In this document: in pieces, positions 38,452-47,608 of the stretch
Position numbering within the stretch: position 1 is the first letter of the stretch
Layout: each line of letters begins with the position of its first letter
Source of the DNA: Asticcacaulis sp. EMRT-3
GTDB lineage: Bacteria; Pseudomonadota; Alphaproteobacteria; Caulobacterales; Caulobacteraceae
Direction: 5' to 3'
Assembly: GCF_030027245.1 (NCBI RefSeq)
Contig: NZ_JASERT010000001.1
Span: forward strand, 827,001-891,000
Length of the DNA: 64,000 nt
Program-made: the position numbers and the translations under genes
The notes under the pieces: generated by a model
Database searches by the model: none
What the model was told of the DNA's origin: nothing
Seen by the model: the letters and a program-made list of their open reading frames with translations, nothing else

Positions 38452-39891
38452 ATGAGCAAGCCAATCTTTCCTCAATTTCCTGGCTATGTGACCATGTCCG
38501 CACCGCACACGCAAGTCGTCACCCGCTTCGCACCCTCGCCGACGGGCTTTCTGCATATCGGCGGAGCGCGTACGGCCCTGTTCAACTGGCTGTATGCCAG
38601 ACACATGGGCGGTACATTCCTGATCCGCATCGAAGATACCGACCGCGAACGCTCCACGAAGGCAGCCGTCGATGCGATCTTTGCCGGGCTTGACTGGCTG
38701 GGCCTGAAAGGCGATGGCGAGATCGTCTTCCAGCATTCCCGTGAAGACCGTCACAAGGCCGCCGCCGCCCAATTGCTGGCGTCGGGCCATGCCTATGCCT
38801 GCTTCATGACGCCGGAAGAAACCGACGCCGCCCGCGAACAGGCCCGCCAAGATGGCCATGCGCTGCGCTCGCCGTGGCGCGACCGCACACCTTCAGTGGA
38901 AGAGATGCAAAAGCCGCATGTCGTTCGTTTCAAGGGGCCACTCAACGCCCCCCTGATCATCCATGACGCTGTGCAGGGCGAGGTCGCTTTCAATACGAAA
39001 GACATGGACGACCTGATCCTGCTGCGCTCGGATGGCAGCCCCACCTATAATCTTGCCGTCGTCGTCGACGATCACGATATGGGCGTCACCCATATTATCC
39101 GCGGTGACGATCACCTTAATAATGCCGCCCGTCAGAGCCTGATCTATCAGGCGCTCGGCTGGCCGGTGCCGGTTTTTGCCCATATTCCGCTCATTCACGG
39201 GCCGGACGGCGCGAAACTCTCCAAACGCCACGGCGCGCAGGCTGTTGGTGATTATGAAGAGCTCGGCTATCTGCCCGAAGCCATGCGCAATTATCTGGCG
39301 CGGCTCGGCTGGTCGCACGGCGATGACGAAATCTTCGACGATGCGCAAGCGGTCGAATGGTTCGATATTACCGGCATCAACAAGGCCCCTGCCCGTCTCG
39401 ACTTCGCCAAACTCGGCTCGGTCAACGCCCACTGGATTCGCGCCTGCGCGCCGCAGCGCCTGACCGATCTGATGGCGCAGCGCCTCCGCATCAGCGATCC
39501 GGCTGTCCGCGCCGTGCTGGCCCGCACCCTGCCGCTGGTGCGCGAGCGCGCCCAGACTCTGGTGCAACTGGGTGAACTGGTACAGTTTGCACTGGCGAAG
39601 GGCCCCTTCACCATCGATGACAAGACAAAAAACCTGCTGATTCCGGAAACCGTTGCGCGTCTTCACCGTCTTCACGAAAATGTGTTAGGGTGGAGTGCCT
39701 GGGATGCCGGGGCCATCGACATGGCTTTAAAAAACTTTGTGGAAAATGAAGGTGTTGGCTTCGGCAAGATCGGCCCTGTACTGCGCGGCCTGCTCTCCGG
39801 CGGTCACCCCGCACCTGATATTTCGCGCACTTTTGCCAGCCTTGGCCGTGAAGAAAGCCTGTCACGATTGCAAGGGGGCCTTTTCATTTAG
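38452..39891 (+). CDS. gltX: Glutamyl-tRNA synthetase
   Basis: Class I aminoacyl-tRNA synthetase charging tRNA-Glu (and often tRNA-Gln in alphaproteobacteria, for later transamidation). The HIGH motif appears as FLHIGGARTALF and KMSKS as KLSKRHGA. I chose ATG 38452 (MSKPIFPQFP, 479 residues); ATG 38494 (MSAPHTQVVT) gives a length closer to other family members but has no ribosome site. It is followed after 89 bases by gltA. Confidence 0.95.
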   Translation: MSKPIFPQFPGYVTMSAPHTQVVTRFAPSPTGFLHIGGARTALFNWLYARHMGGTFLIRIEDTDRERSTKAAVDAIFAGLDWLGLKGDGEIVFQHSREDRHKAAAAQLLASGHAYACFMTPEETDAAREQARQDGHALRSPWRDRTPSVEEMQKPHVVRFKGPLNAPLIIHDAVQGEVAFNTKDMDDLILLRSDGSPTYNLAVVVDDHDMGVTHIIRGDDHLNNAARQSLIYQALGWPVPVFAHIPLIHGPDGAKLSKRHGAQAVGDYEELGYLPEAMRNYLARLGWSHGDDEIFDDAQAVEWFDITGINKAPARLDFAKLGSVNAHWIRACAPQRLTDLMAQRLRISDPAVRAVLARTLPLVRERAQTLVQLGELVQFALAKGPFTIDDKTKNLLIPETVARLHRLHENVLGWSAWDAGAIDMALKNFVENEGVGFGKIGPVLRGLLSGGHPAPDISRTFASLGREESLSRLQGGLFI

Positions 39892-39980
39892 GCCGCATGT
39901 TTATATAGCAGGCGCGACGCTGATTTTAGTTGCGCCGCACAAACCCTTATGGGGTTCACTATCTTTCTGAGGCAAGCGTA

Positions 39981-41273
39981 ATGACCCAGACTTCCACGAA
40001 TGCGACTTTAAACCTAGGTGACAAGACCGTCGAACTGCCCGTGCAAAAAGGCACGCTCGGCCCCGACGTGATTGATATTCGCAAATTATATGCGGCCACC
40101 GACGCCTTTACCTATGATCCGGGCTTTACCTCCACCGCCTCGTGCGAAAGCAAGATCACCTTTATTGACGGCGATGCCGGCGTATTGCTGCACCGCGGTT
40201 ATCCGATCGGCGAACTGGCCTCCAATTCGAGCTTCCTCGAAACCTGTTACCTGTTGCTGCATGGCGAACTGCCGACAGCCAGCGAATTTGAGTCGTTTGA
40301 ATCGACCATCACGCGCCACACCATGCTGCATGAGCAGTTCGACCGCTTCTTCTCCGGCTTCCGCCGCGACGCCCACCCGATGGCCGTGATGACCGGTGCG
40401 GTCGGCGCCCTGTCGGCCTTCTATCATGACAGCCTCGACATCCACGATCTCGAACAGCGCGAAATCTCGGCGCACCGCCTGATCGCCAAGATGCCGACCA
40501 TTGCCGCGCGCGCTTTCAAATACAGCCTGGGCCAGCCCTTCGTGCATCCGCGCAACAATCTGTCCTATGCCGAAAACTTCCTGCGCATGTGCTTTGCCGT
40601 ACCGGCGGAAGACTATGTGGTGAACCCGGTTCTGGCCCGCGCTATGGACCGCATCTTCATCCTGCACGCCGATCACGAACAAAACGCCTCGACCTCGACC
40701 GTCCGTCTGGCCGGATCGTCGGGTGCCAATCCGTTCGCCTGTATCGCCGCTGGCATTGCCTGCCTGTGGGGCCCGTCGCATGGCGGTGCCAACGAAGAAG
40801 CGCTCAACATGCTGAAGGAAATCGGCACGCCGGAGCGTATTCCTGAGTTCATCGAAGGCGTGAAGGCACGCAAGTACAAGCTGATGGGCTTCGGCCATCG
40901 CGTGTACAAAAACTATGACCCGCGCGCCACGGTGATGAAACAGTCGGCTGACGAGGTTCTGGCCGCCGTTGGCGATCCGAACGATCCTCTGTTCCAGGTC
41001 GCTAAGGAACTGGAACGCATCGCGCTCAACGACGAATATTTCATTGAACGCAAGCTGTTCCCGAACGTGGACTTCTATTCCGGCATCACCCTGTCGGCGA
41101 TGGGCTTCCCGACCACCATGTTCACCGTGCTGTTCGCCCTGGCGCGCACCGTCGGCTGGATCGCCCAGTGGAAGGAAATGATCGAGGATCCTTCGCAGAA
41201 GATCGGCCGTCCGCGCCAGCTCTATACGGGTTCCACGCAACGCGAATTCGTGCCGATTTCGCAACGCGGCTAA
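39981..41273 (+). CDS. gltA: Citrate synthase
   Basis: Condenses acetyl-CoA and oxaloacetate; 430 residues, type II hexameric class. The start is ATG 39981 with GAGG 8 bases upstream; a longer frame from 39930 is not used. Catalytic histidines are in [12 protein letters not shown] and [13 protein letters not shown], and the aspartate is in the NVDFYSGI segment. An N-terminal extension of about 50 residues ([20 protein letters not shown]) is typical of type II. An intrinsic terminator follows 19 bases after the stop. Confidence 0.98.
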   Translation: MTQTSTNATLNLGDKTVELPVQKGTLGPDVIDIRKLYAATDAFTYDPGFTSTASCESKITFIDGDAGVLLHRGYPIGELASNSSFLETCYLLLHGELPTASEFESFESTITRHTMLHEQFDRFFSGFRRDAHPMAVMTGAVGALSAFYHDSLDIHDLEQREISAHRLIAKMPTIAARAFKYSLGQPFVHPRNNLSYAENFLRMCFAVPAEDYVVNPVLARAMDRIFILHADHEQNASTSTVRLAGSSGANPFACIAAGIACLWGPSHGGANEEALNMLKEIGTPERIPEFIEGVKARKYKLMGFGHRVYKNYDPRATVMKQSADEVLAAVGDPNDPLFQVAKELERIALNDEYFIERKLFPNVDFYSGITLSAMGFPTTMFTVLFALARTVGWIAQWKEMIEDPSQKIGRPRQLYTGSTQREFVPISQRG

Positions 41274-41292
41274 GAGCGCTCCTGATCCAAAT

Positions 41293-41330
41293 AAAAAGCC
41301 CGCTCCGGTTTGCCGGGGCGGGCTTTTTTA
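41293..41330 (+). terminator. Rho-independent terminator of gltA
   Basis: AAAAAGCCCGCTCCGG pairs with CCGGGGCGGGCTTTTT around a 4-base loop, ending in TTTTTTA. Confidence 0.92.
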
Positions 41331-41470
41331 TTGACCACGGAAAACACAGAAAGCACGGAAAAAGAAAGAATATTCAAATGGCTTGCGCTTCGCGCATAGG
41401 CTTTCAGTCTCTTGTCCAAAACAGGATAGCAAACCTCCTGTCTGTGCTTTCTGTGTTTTCCGTGGTTCAA
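41331..41470. repeat. Composite hairpin repeat, CCACGGA family (copy 2)
   Basis: Terminal arms of about 28 bases are nearly exact complements: the left begins TTGACCACGGAAAACACAGA and continues AAGCACGGA; the right, read on the minus strand, begins TTGAACCACGGAAAACACAG and continues AAAGCACAGA. One base is inserted and one substituted. The 84-base interior is not strongly paired. It directly follows the gltA terminator and ends 7 bases before the thiG stop. The CACGGA/CACAGA units match the element at 12624-12728 in style. Confidence 0.85.
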
Positions 41471-41477
41471 TCTCCCC

Positions 41478-42275
41478 TTAAATCAGACCCGCCAGCGGTG
41501 ACGAAGGATCGGCATATAATTTACGTTGCATTCTGCCAGCGAGATAGGCCTCGCGCCCGGCAATGACGGCGTGCTTCATGGCGCGCGCCATGCGGATCGG
41601 GTCTTTCGCCTCGGCAATCGCCGTATTCATCAACACCGCATCGCAGCCCAACTCCATCGCCTCGGCGGCTTCGGAGGCCGTACCGACACCGGCATCGACC
41701 AGCACCGGCACTTTCGCGTTCTCGATGATGATGCGTAGCGTCACCGGATTCTGAATGCCCAGCCCCGAACCTATGGGGGCAGCCAGCGGCATGATGGCGG
41801 CAGCACCCGCTTCTTCCAGCTTGCGCGCATAGACCGGATCGTCGGAACAATAGACCATGACGTCGAAGCCTTCGCTGACCAGCAGTTTCAGGGCGCGCAG
41901 CGTCTCTTCCATATCGGGATAAAGCGTCTTCGGATCGGACAGCACTTCCAGCTTGACCAGATTCCAGCCACCGGCTTCGCGCGCCAGACGCAGGGTGCGC
42001 ACAGCGTCTTCGCCCGTGTAGCAACCCGCCGTATTGGGCAGGTAGGTGAAACGGTCGGGCTTGACGAAATCCATCAGCATGGGCTGGCTGGGATCGCTGA
42101 TATTGACCCGGCGCACGGCCACGGTCACGATCTCAGCCCCGGAAGCTTCGGCGGCGGCGGCGTTCTGGGCATAGTCCTTATACTTGCCCGTGCCGACGAT
42201 CAGGCGCGAGCGGAAGGTGCGTCCGGCAACGCTCCAGCTTTCGGAAGCATCGGTTTTTTGCGATTGATCGTCCAT
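41478..42275 (-). CDS. thiG: Thiazole synthase
   Basis: Builds the thiazole phosphate of thiamine from DXP, dehydroglycine and ThiS-thiocarboxylate; 265 residues. The start is ATG 42275 with GGAGGTGG upstream. The barrel motifs [11 protein letters not shown], the Schiff-base lysine in [26 protein letters not shown] and [19 protein letters not shown] are all present. thiS ends 4 bases upstream. No thiO, thiH or thiE is in the window. Confidence 0.97.
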   Translation of the reverse strand: MDDQSQKTDASESWSVAGRTFRSRLIVGTGKYKDYAQNAAAAEASGAEIVTVAVRRVNISDPSQPMLMDFVKPDRFTYLPNTAGCYTGEDAVRTLRLAREAGGWNLVKLEVLSDPKTLYPDMEETLRALKLLVSEGFDVMVYCSDDPVYARKLEEAGAAAIMPLAAPIGSGLGIQNPVTLRIIIENAKVPVLVDAGVGTASEAAEAMELGCDAVLMNTAIAEAKDPIRMARAMKHAVIAGREAYLAGRMQRKLYADPSSPLAGLI

Positions 42276-42279
42276 GGCT

Positions 42280-42480
42280 TCAGCCACCTCCAACAAAATG
42301 TACAATTTCCAGCCGGTCGCCCTCATCGATGGCGGTGGCCAGATAGGTTGAGCGCGGCACGATTTCGAGATTCTTTTCGACCGCGATCTTGCGGCCATCT
42401 AAGCCGATTTCTTCGATCAGGGCGCTCAGGCTGCGGGCCTCTACCTCCCTGTCTTCGCCATTCAAGCGTATTTTCACCAT
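42280..42480 (-). CDS. thiS: Sulfur carrier protein ThiS
   Basis: A 66-residue ubiquitin-like protein with the C-terminal GGG whose penultimate Gly-Gly is thiocarboxylated. It begins [15 protein letters not shown] and ends [12 protein letters not shown]. It is translationally adjacent to thiG. It is divergent from aroQ; the 116-base leader shows no TPP-riboswitch core (no CUGAGA/ACCUGA pair), only a hairpin at 42540-42569. Confidence 0.92.
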   Translation of the reverse strand: MVKIRLNGEDREVEARSLSALIEEIGLDGRKIAVEKNLEIVPRSTYLATAIDEGDRLEIVHFVGGG

Positions 42481-42539
42481 TTTTCTGCCCGATTTGCCAA
42501 AAAAGACGCTCTGAAACCGCCTGCGCGCCGTGAAGCCCC

Positions 42540-42569
42540 CTTGTGAGCCCCGGTGTCCGGGGTTACAAG
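42540..42569. repeat. Hairpin in the thiS/aroQ divergent region
   Basis: CTTGT...ACAAG outer pairing encloses CCCCGG-TGT-CCGGGG (42549-42563). It sits 28 bases before the aroQ ATG and may act as a leader structure for either gene. Confidence 0.5.
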
Positions 42570-42596
42570 TGCCGCTTCGTTTTTCGTGCAGGTTTC

Positions 42597-43058
42597 ATGA
42601 AGCCCATATATGTCCTCAATGGCCCAAACCTCAACCTTCTTGGGGTGCGTGAGCCGGAAATTTATGGCTACGACACGTTGGCCGCTATCGAATCACGCTG
42701 CACGGCGCTTCTCGAAGGCTCCGGCACCGCTTTGGTGTTTCGCCAGAGCAATCATGAAGGCGAACTGATCGGCTGGGTGCAGGAAGCCCGCACCGAAGCC
42801 TGCGCCCTGATCATCAACCCCGCCGGTTACGGCCATACATCCGTGGCCTTGCTCGACGCGCTGAAGGCGCTCGACATACCGGTGATCGAATGCCACCTCT
42901 CCAATCCCCAGACCCGTGAAACCTTCCGCCATCACTCATATGTGTCACTGGCGGCCAAAGGGATCATTGCGGGCTTCGGTGCCATTGGCTATGAACTGGC
43001 CATTCGCGCCGTTCAAGCCCTGGTAAAACCCGCAGATTCAGCAAAAACAAAAGCTTAA
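42597..43058 (+). CDS. aroQ: 3-dehydroquinate dehydratase, type II
   Basis: Third shikimate-pathway step; 153 residues from ATG 42597. Motifs are [19 protein letters not shown] (with the catalytic Arg and Tyr), [30 protein letters not shown] and the catalytic histidine in [17 protein letters not shown] longer frame from 42543 spans the upstream hairpin and is not used. It feeds chorismate to trpE. accB and accC follow closely (29 and 7 bases), the conserved aroQ-accB-accC operon. Confidence 0.97.
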   Translation: MKPIYVLNGPNLNLLGVREPEIYGYDTLAAIESRCTALLEGSGTALVFRQSNHEGELIGWVQEARTEACALIINPAGYGHTSVALLDALKALDIPVIECHLSNPQTRETFRHHSYVSLAAKGIIAGFGAIGYELAIRAVQALVKPADSAKTKA

Positions 43059-43087
43059 ACCTCATTTGCGTTGCTCAAGGTTAAGAT

Positions 43088-43576
43088 ATGACGACACCCA
43101 AACCCGCCGCTTCCGACCCGATTGATCCCAAGCTGGTTCGCAAGCTCGCTGACATACTGAAAGAAACCGAACTGTCGGAGATCGAGGTCGAGCAAGGCGG
43201 ACTGAAGATCCGCGTCGCCCGTCAGCTCCAGACGGCATCGCAGGTTTCCTATGTCCCCGCTGCGGCGGCACCCGCGCCTGTTCAGTCCGCCGCACCCGTT
43301 GCCGAAGCGCCGGCCGCCGCGGCGGCCCCGGCAGTCTCCTTCAAGGATGCGATCAAATCGCCGATGGTCGGCACCGTCTATTTGCAGGCCCAGCCCGGTT
43401 CACCGGCCTTCATCAAGGTGGGCGATACGGTCAAGCAGGGCCAGACCCTGCTGATCATCGAAGCCATGAAGACGATGAACCCCATCCCCTCGCCGCGCGA
43501 CGGCGTGGTGGCCCAGATTCTGGTCAGCGATTCCCAACCGGTCGAGTTTGGTGAAGCGCTGGTCGTTTTCGAGTAA
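43088..43576 (+). CDS. accB: Biotin carboxyl carrier protein of acetyl-CoA carboxylase
   Basis: A 162-residue carrier. The N-terminal helical segment (about 12-50) is followed by an Ala/Pro linker (about 55-83) and a biotinyl domain (about 85-162) with biotin lysine K128 in [10 protein letters not shown] and the BCCP thumb region AQPGSPAFI. It carries CO2 from AccC to the carboxyltransferase. Confidence 0.97.
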   Translation: MTTPKPAASDPIDPKLVRKLADILKETELSEIEVEQGGLKIRVARQLQTASQVSYVPAAAAPAPVQSAAPVAEAPAAAAAPAVSFKDAIKSPMVGTVYLQAQPGSPAFIKVGDTVKQGQTLLIIEAMKTMNPIPSPRDGVVAQILVSDSQPVEFGEALVVFE

Positions 43577-43583
43577 GGGTCAG

Positions 43584-44939
43584 ATGACCAAGCAATTTGA
43601 TAAGATCCTGATCGCCAATCGCGGTGAAATCGCCCTTCGCGTCATTCGTGCCGCCAAGGAAATGGGCATCAGCACCGTGGCCGTGCATTCCGAAGCCGAC
43701 CGCAGCGCCATGCACGTGCATCTGGCCGATGAAAGCGTCTGTATCGGGCCTGCTTCGGCGGCCAAATCCTATCTCAATATCCCGTCGATCATCGCCGCCG
43801 CTGAAATCACCGGCGCTCAGGCGATCCATCCCGGTTATGGCTTCCTGTCGGAAAATGCCCGCTTCGCCGAGATCGTTGAAGCGCACGGCATGACCTTTAT
43901 CGGGCCGAAACCCGAACATATCCGTATGATGGGCGACAAGATCACCGCCAAGCAGGCGGCGCGCGATTCCGGCATTCCGGTCGTGCCCGGCTCGGACGGC
44001 GGCGTCTCGACGGTAGAAGAGGCGATGGCAGCCGCCGAAACCATCGGCTTCCCCGTGCTGATCAAGGCGGCGGCCGGCGGTGGCGGACGCGGCATGAAGG
44101 TGGCCAAGACCAGAGACGATCTGGCCGAAGCCGTGCTCAGCGCCCAGACCGAAGCCGCCGCCGCTTTTGGCGATGGCACGGTCTATATGGAGCGCTATCT
44201 GCAAAAGCCGCGCCATATCGAAATTCAGGTTATTGCCGATAGTCACGGCAATGTGGTGCATCTGGGTGAACGCGACTGTTCCTTGCAACGCCGCCACCAG
44301 AAGGTGCTGGAAGAAGCCCCCTCACCGGTGATCGATGCGCAGGCGCGCGACAAGATCGGCATGACGGTTGTCAATGCCATCAAGGCCATCGGCTATCTTG
44401 GCGTCGGCACGATCGAGTTTCTGTATGAGGACGGCGAATTCTTCTTTATCGAGATGAACACCCGCCTCCAGGTCGAGCATCCGGTCACCGAATTTGTCAC
44501 CGATACCGATTTGGTGCGCGAACAGATACGCATCGCCGAAGGCCATCCCCTGTCCTTTACGCAATCCGACATCCAGATGCGCGGCCACGCTATCGAGGTG
44601 CGTATCAATGCCGAAAACGCGCGCACCTTCGTGCCTTCCCCCGGTACGGTGACCGATTTTCACGCCCCCGGCGGCCTCGGCGTGCGCATGGATTCGGCCA
44701 TCTATAATGGTTATGCCATCCCGCCCTATTACGACTCGCTCGTCGGCAAGCTGATTGTGCATGGCCGCGACCGGCCCGAAGCCCTGGCGCGCCTGAAACG
44801 TTCGCTTCAGGAAACGGTCGTATCCGGCATCGATACCACCATCCCGCTTTTCCTTGATCTGCTTCAGGAAAAGGACATCCAGACCGGCGACTACAACATA
44901 CATTGGTTAGAAAACTGGATTAAAGGCCAAGAGGCTTAA
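43584..44939 (+). CDS. accC: Biotin carboxylase subunit of acetyl-CoA carboxylase
   Basis: ATP-dependent biotin carboxylation; 451 residues from ATG 43584 with AAGGG upstream (the frame starting at 43548 overlaps accB and is not used). ATP-grasp motifs are [29 protein letters not shown], the [11 protein letters not shown] loop and [15 protein letters not shown] strong terminator follows. Confidence 0.98.
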   Translation: MTKQFDKILIANRGEIALRVIRAAKEMGISTVAVHSEADRSAMHVHLADESVCIGPASAAKSYLNIPSIIAAAEITGAQAIHPGYGFLSENARFAEIVEAHGMTFIGPKPEHIRMMGDKITAKQAARDSGIPVVPGSDGGVSTVEEAMAAAETIGFPVLIKAAAGGGGRGMKVAKTRDDLAEAVLSAQTEAAAAFGDGTVYMERYLQKPRHIEIQVIADSHGNVVHLGERDCSLQRRHQKVLEEAPSPVIDAQARDKIGMTVVNAIKAIGYLGVGTIEFLYEDGEFFFIEMNTRLQVEHPVTEFVTDTDLVREQIRIAEGHPLSFTQSDIQMRGHAIEVRINAENARTFVPSPGTVTDFHAPGGLGVRMDSAIYNGYAIPPYYDSLVGKLIVHGRDRPEALARLKRSLQETVVSGIDTTIPLFLDLLQEKDIQTGDYNIHWLENWIKGQEA

Positions 44940-44960
44940 ATCCAGCGGACTGGAAACCAC

Positions 44961-44995
44961 AAAAAGCCTTGCCGAGTGCAGGGCTTTTTTTCTTT
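44961..44995 (+). terminator. Rho-independent terminator of aroQ-accB-accC
   Basis: AAAAAGCCTTGC pairs with GCAGGGCTTTTT around a short loop, followed by TTTTTCTTT; 21 bases after the accC stop. Confidence 0.9.
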
Positions 44996-45053
44996 GATCA
45001 CCGCGACAGCCCTGCTACCCTATGACAAGAAAACCATTCGCCGGGAGGCAGCC

Positions 45054-45458
45054 ATGAAAAGATGCGTCGCCACCGTGCTGGCCTTAAGCCTGTCGCAGCT
45101 ATGGATCGCCGCGCCCGCCTCGGCGAAAATCCGCGATTACACCTACAATACCTCAACCCTGCATGATGTCGTCATTGCCGATTATGGCAAGCGCCCGGAA
45201 CCCTCAGGCATATTGCGCACCTGGCTGCGCATCGGCGTGGTTGAAAACCGCCTCGCCAATCTCGATGTCTATATCAACTACCTCGGCGAGTCGCAAAAGC
45301 TGCCGCCTATGGGCGCTACCTGCGATATTGTCTATCATATGGGCTGGATCGAAGGCTATTACCGCCCCCTTAAAAGCGTAGCCGATCAGGATCGCGTCGT
45401 CGATCATTTCAATTGCAAAGCGCCGCGCAAGACGGACAGAAAAGTGCGAATTTCCTGA
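45054..45458 (+). CDS. Small exported protein, unknown function
   Basis: A 134-residue protein starting at ATG 45054 with GGGAGG 6 bases upstream (a frame extension to 44976 runs through the accC terminator). A signal peptide ends near APASA-K (about residue 24). The mature part has two cysteines (CDIVYHMGW and HFNCKAPRK), possibly a disulfide, and a basic C-terminus. I recognise no family. It lies between accC and aat, in the same orientation and probably on its own transcript. Confidence 0.75.
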   Translation: MKRCVATVLALSLSQLWIAAPASAKIRDYTYNTSTLHDVVIADYGKRPEPSGILRTWLRIGVVENRLANLDVYINYLGESQKLPPMGATCDIVYHMGWIEGYYRPLKSVADQDRVVDHFNCKAPRKTDRKVRIS

Positions 45459-45532
45459 CGAAGCCCTTGCCCGTCACGTCCTGAATTGCCCACAATGCAG
45501 GCCGACTCATCGCCGCGACAGGAACCTACGGC

Positions 45533-46192
45533 TTGGCCGATTTCACCCTTGATGACCTGATCCAGTGCTATCGCAGCGGCGTCTTTCCGATGTCCGATGC
45601 GCGCGATGACGAATATCTGTTTCTCGTCGATCCGCCCCTGCGCGGTATCCTGCCTCTGGAGCAGTTTCACATACCGGCCAGGCTGGCGCGCACCGTGCGC
45701 AAGGATGATTACACGGTGCGCATCGATACGGCCTTCGCGCAGATCATCGAACTCTGCGCCGAGGAAGCCTATAACCGCACATCGACCTGGATCAGCCATG
45801 CCATTCAGGATTTGTATCAGGCCCTGTTCGCGCGCGGCCTGGCGCACAGCGTCGAGGTCTGGCGCGGTGAAGACCTGATCGGCGGCCTTTACGGCGTATC
45901 GATCGGCGGCGCCTTTTTTGGCGAAAGCATGGTGTCGCGCGCCAGGGATGCGTCCAAGATCGCCCTGGTGCATCTGGTGGCGCGGCTGCGCGCCGGTGGG
46001 TTCAGCCTGCTCGATTGCCAGTTTCAAACCGACCACCTGCGGCAATTCGGCGTCATGGAGATTGCCAAGGCCGATTATCTGAAGCTTCTCGGGCAGGCCG
46101 TTGATCAAAAAGCGGATTTTTACGTCTTGCCTAGCAAGACAAGCGGGGCCGAAGCGCTCGATTTCGTAGCTCAGGCACCCGGCAAGGGCTGA
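45533..46192 (+). CDS. aat: Leucyl/phenylalanyl-tRNA--protein transferase
   Basis: Adds Leu or Phe to N-terminal Lys/Arg so that ClpAP can degrade the protein (N-end rule); 219 residues. Family motifs are YRSGVFPMSDAR, FGESMVSRARDASKIAL and LLDCQFQTDHLRQFGV. The only in-frame start at the expected N-terminus is TTG 45533, with AGGA about 9 bases upstream; the nearby ATG 45495 is out of frame. It is convergent with the DUF2155 gene and overlaps it by 22 bases. Confidence 0.93.
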   Translation: MADFTLDDLIQCYRSGVFPMSDARDDEYLFLVDPPLRGILPLEQFHIPARLARTVRKDDYTVRIDTAFAQIIELCAEEAYNRTSTWISHAIQDLYQALFARGLAHSVEVWRGEDLIGGLYGVSIGGAFFGESMVSRARDASKIALVHLVARLRAGGFSLLDCQFQTDHLRQFGVMEIAKADYLKLLGQAVDQKADFYVLPSKTSGAEALDFVAQAPGKG

Positions 46193-46962
46193 CGACAGGC
46201 GACAACCCAGGCATCATAATTGGGATGTTCGATCGGGTTGAGGCTCGGCGCCGAGGCAAAGCTCCAGCCGTGGAACACTTCCCGCGACCGCACAGCCGGG
46301 GTGGTATTGGTGGCTGCCACCGGATTGGTGCGCACTTCGAGATAGGCCATGACGTCAGGCGCGGCTTCGTCATCGGCGGTGGTTTCGCAGGCGCGCGCCG
46401 TATAGATCAGGCCCTTGTAGCGAATGGGCTTGCCGATGGGCGCTTCGAAACGCACGGTTTCCGCCGTCACCTTGTCGAGGGCCTCGATAACCGCCACGGC
46501 ATACCGCGGGCGTTTTTTGGGCATGTAGCTTTCAGGGCTGGCCGAAGATGACGAAACAGACGAAGCCTGCGCCACGACCGGGGTGGCAGGTTTTGCCACA
46601 ACCGGCGCATTGACCGGCGCTGTCGGCACATAGGGGTGCAGTTCGGAAACCGGTCCCGGCGGCGCAATCGCCGCATCGGGCGCTACGCCATTATCCGCTT
46701 GTCTGGCGTCAGGCTTTTTACGACGCTGATCGGGCACATAGGGCTTGTATTCGACACCATCGACATAATAGGGCTGGCGGTCGGCATTATCGACATAGCC
46801 GGGTACATTGCCAGAATCATCGCCCGAATCGCGCGTTGGCGGTGCCACCTGCGCCCCCGCCGGAATCACGATGCAGCCAACGGCCAGAGCCACTACGGCC
46901 AGACCCGCACGCCACCACAATTTCTGGCTGAAAGCCCCGGTTATCCGATAATGTCGCGGCAT
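46171..46962 (-). CDS. DUF2155-domain exported protein
   Basis: A 263-residue envelope protein from ATG 46962 (AGGAGG 6 bases upstream). It has one N-terminal signal/anchor (about 15-37, AGLAVVALAVGCIVIPAGAQ), a Pro/Asp/Tyr-rich low-complexity region (about 40-150) and a C-terminal DUF2155 domain (about 155-263: IEALDKVTAETVRFEAPIGK, YTARACETTADDE, FHGWSFASAPSLNPIEHPNYDAWVVAC cut here as FHGWSFASAPSLNPIEH). The family is alphaproteobacterial; its role is unknown, though it travels with the NDUFA12 gene as here. Confidence 0.88.
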   Translation of the reverse strand: MPRHYRITGAFSQKLWWRAGLAVVALAVGCIVIPAGAQVAPPTRDSGDDSGNVPGYVDNADRQPYYVDGVEYKPYVPDQRRKKPDARQADNGVAPDAAIAPPGPVSELHPYVPTAPVNAPVVAKPATPVVAQASSVSSSSASPESYMPKKRPRYAVAVIEALDKVTAETVRFEAPIGKPIRYKGLIYTARACETTADDEAAPDVMAYLEVRTNPVAATNTTPAVRSREVFHGWSFASAPSLNPIEHPNYDAWVVACRQPLPGA

Positions 46963-46972
46963 GAAGGCCTCC

Positions 46973-47368
46973 TTAAGGCTTCCAGGCCTCGTAATCGCCG
47001 GTAGTGGCCTGACGCTTGCCGTCCACCTCGAGCGAGCCGGTGGGAAAACTGGCAAATGGCGTGCCGCTCAGATTGGGACGATGCTCCTTTTCCCAGGACT
47101 TACGCGGCAAGGCTTTTTCACTCGGCGGGGTATCATAGACATAATGCATCCAGCCATGCCAGTCGGGCGGAATCTTGGAGGCGTCGGCATAGCCCTTGTA
47201 CATCACCCAGCGGCGCTTGCGTCCCGTATCATAGGAATGCTTTGCCGTGCGGTCCTCAAAATAGCGATTGCCGAATTCATCGGAACCGACAAGGCGGCCA
47301 CGCTTGCCGATGGTGAACACAGTACCGAGCGTCGCGCCGCTCCACCAGAGAAACATCTTGTCCAGCAA
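46973..47368 (-). CDS. NADH:ubiquinone oxidoreductase accessory subunit, NDUFA12 family
   Basis: Bacterial homologue of the mitochondrial complex I 17.2-kDa (B17.2) subunit; 131 residues. Core motifs are FLWWSGATLGT, GRLVGSDEFGNRYFEDR, RRWVMYKGYADASKIPPDWH and the C-terminal RPNLSGTPFASFPTGS. I place the start at TTG 47368 because it gives the usual seven residues before WW and has AGGA 9 bases upstream; ATG 47356 is the alternative. It precedes DUF2155 by 10 bases, so the pair is an operon. Confidence 0.9.
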   Translation of the reverse strand: MLDKMFLWWSGATLGTVFTIGKRGRLVGSDEFGNRYFEDRTAKHSYDTGRKRRWVMYKGYADASKIPPDWHGWMHYVYDTPPSEKALPRKSWEKEHRPNLSGTPFASFPTGSLEVDGKRQATTGDYEAWKP

Positions 47369-47608
47369 GGTCTTCAATCCTGAACTATGAGCGCCTGCGC
47401 CCGGAATACAGCCCCGACTTATAGAGGGCTCTGCGCCTTTGGTCAAAGCCCAAGCCGCCCACTTATCGAAAATTATGAAATCCGCCTCATATCAACATAT
47501 TGTGGATGAAGCGCGGTTTTTCCACCAGATTTATTGATGTTTGGCGCATAAGACGTTAACCTTCTCTCCGAATACGCGAAACTTAAGTCTTCCAGCTCAG
47601 GATCAATT

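Noticed and set aside
42481..42596. TPP riboswitch upstream of thiS
   Set aside because: The conserved CUGAGA and ACCUGA elements are absent; only a simple GC hairpin is present.
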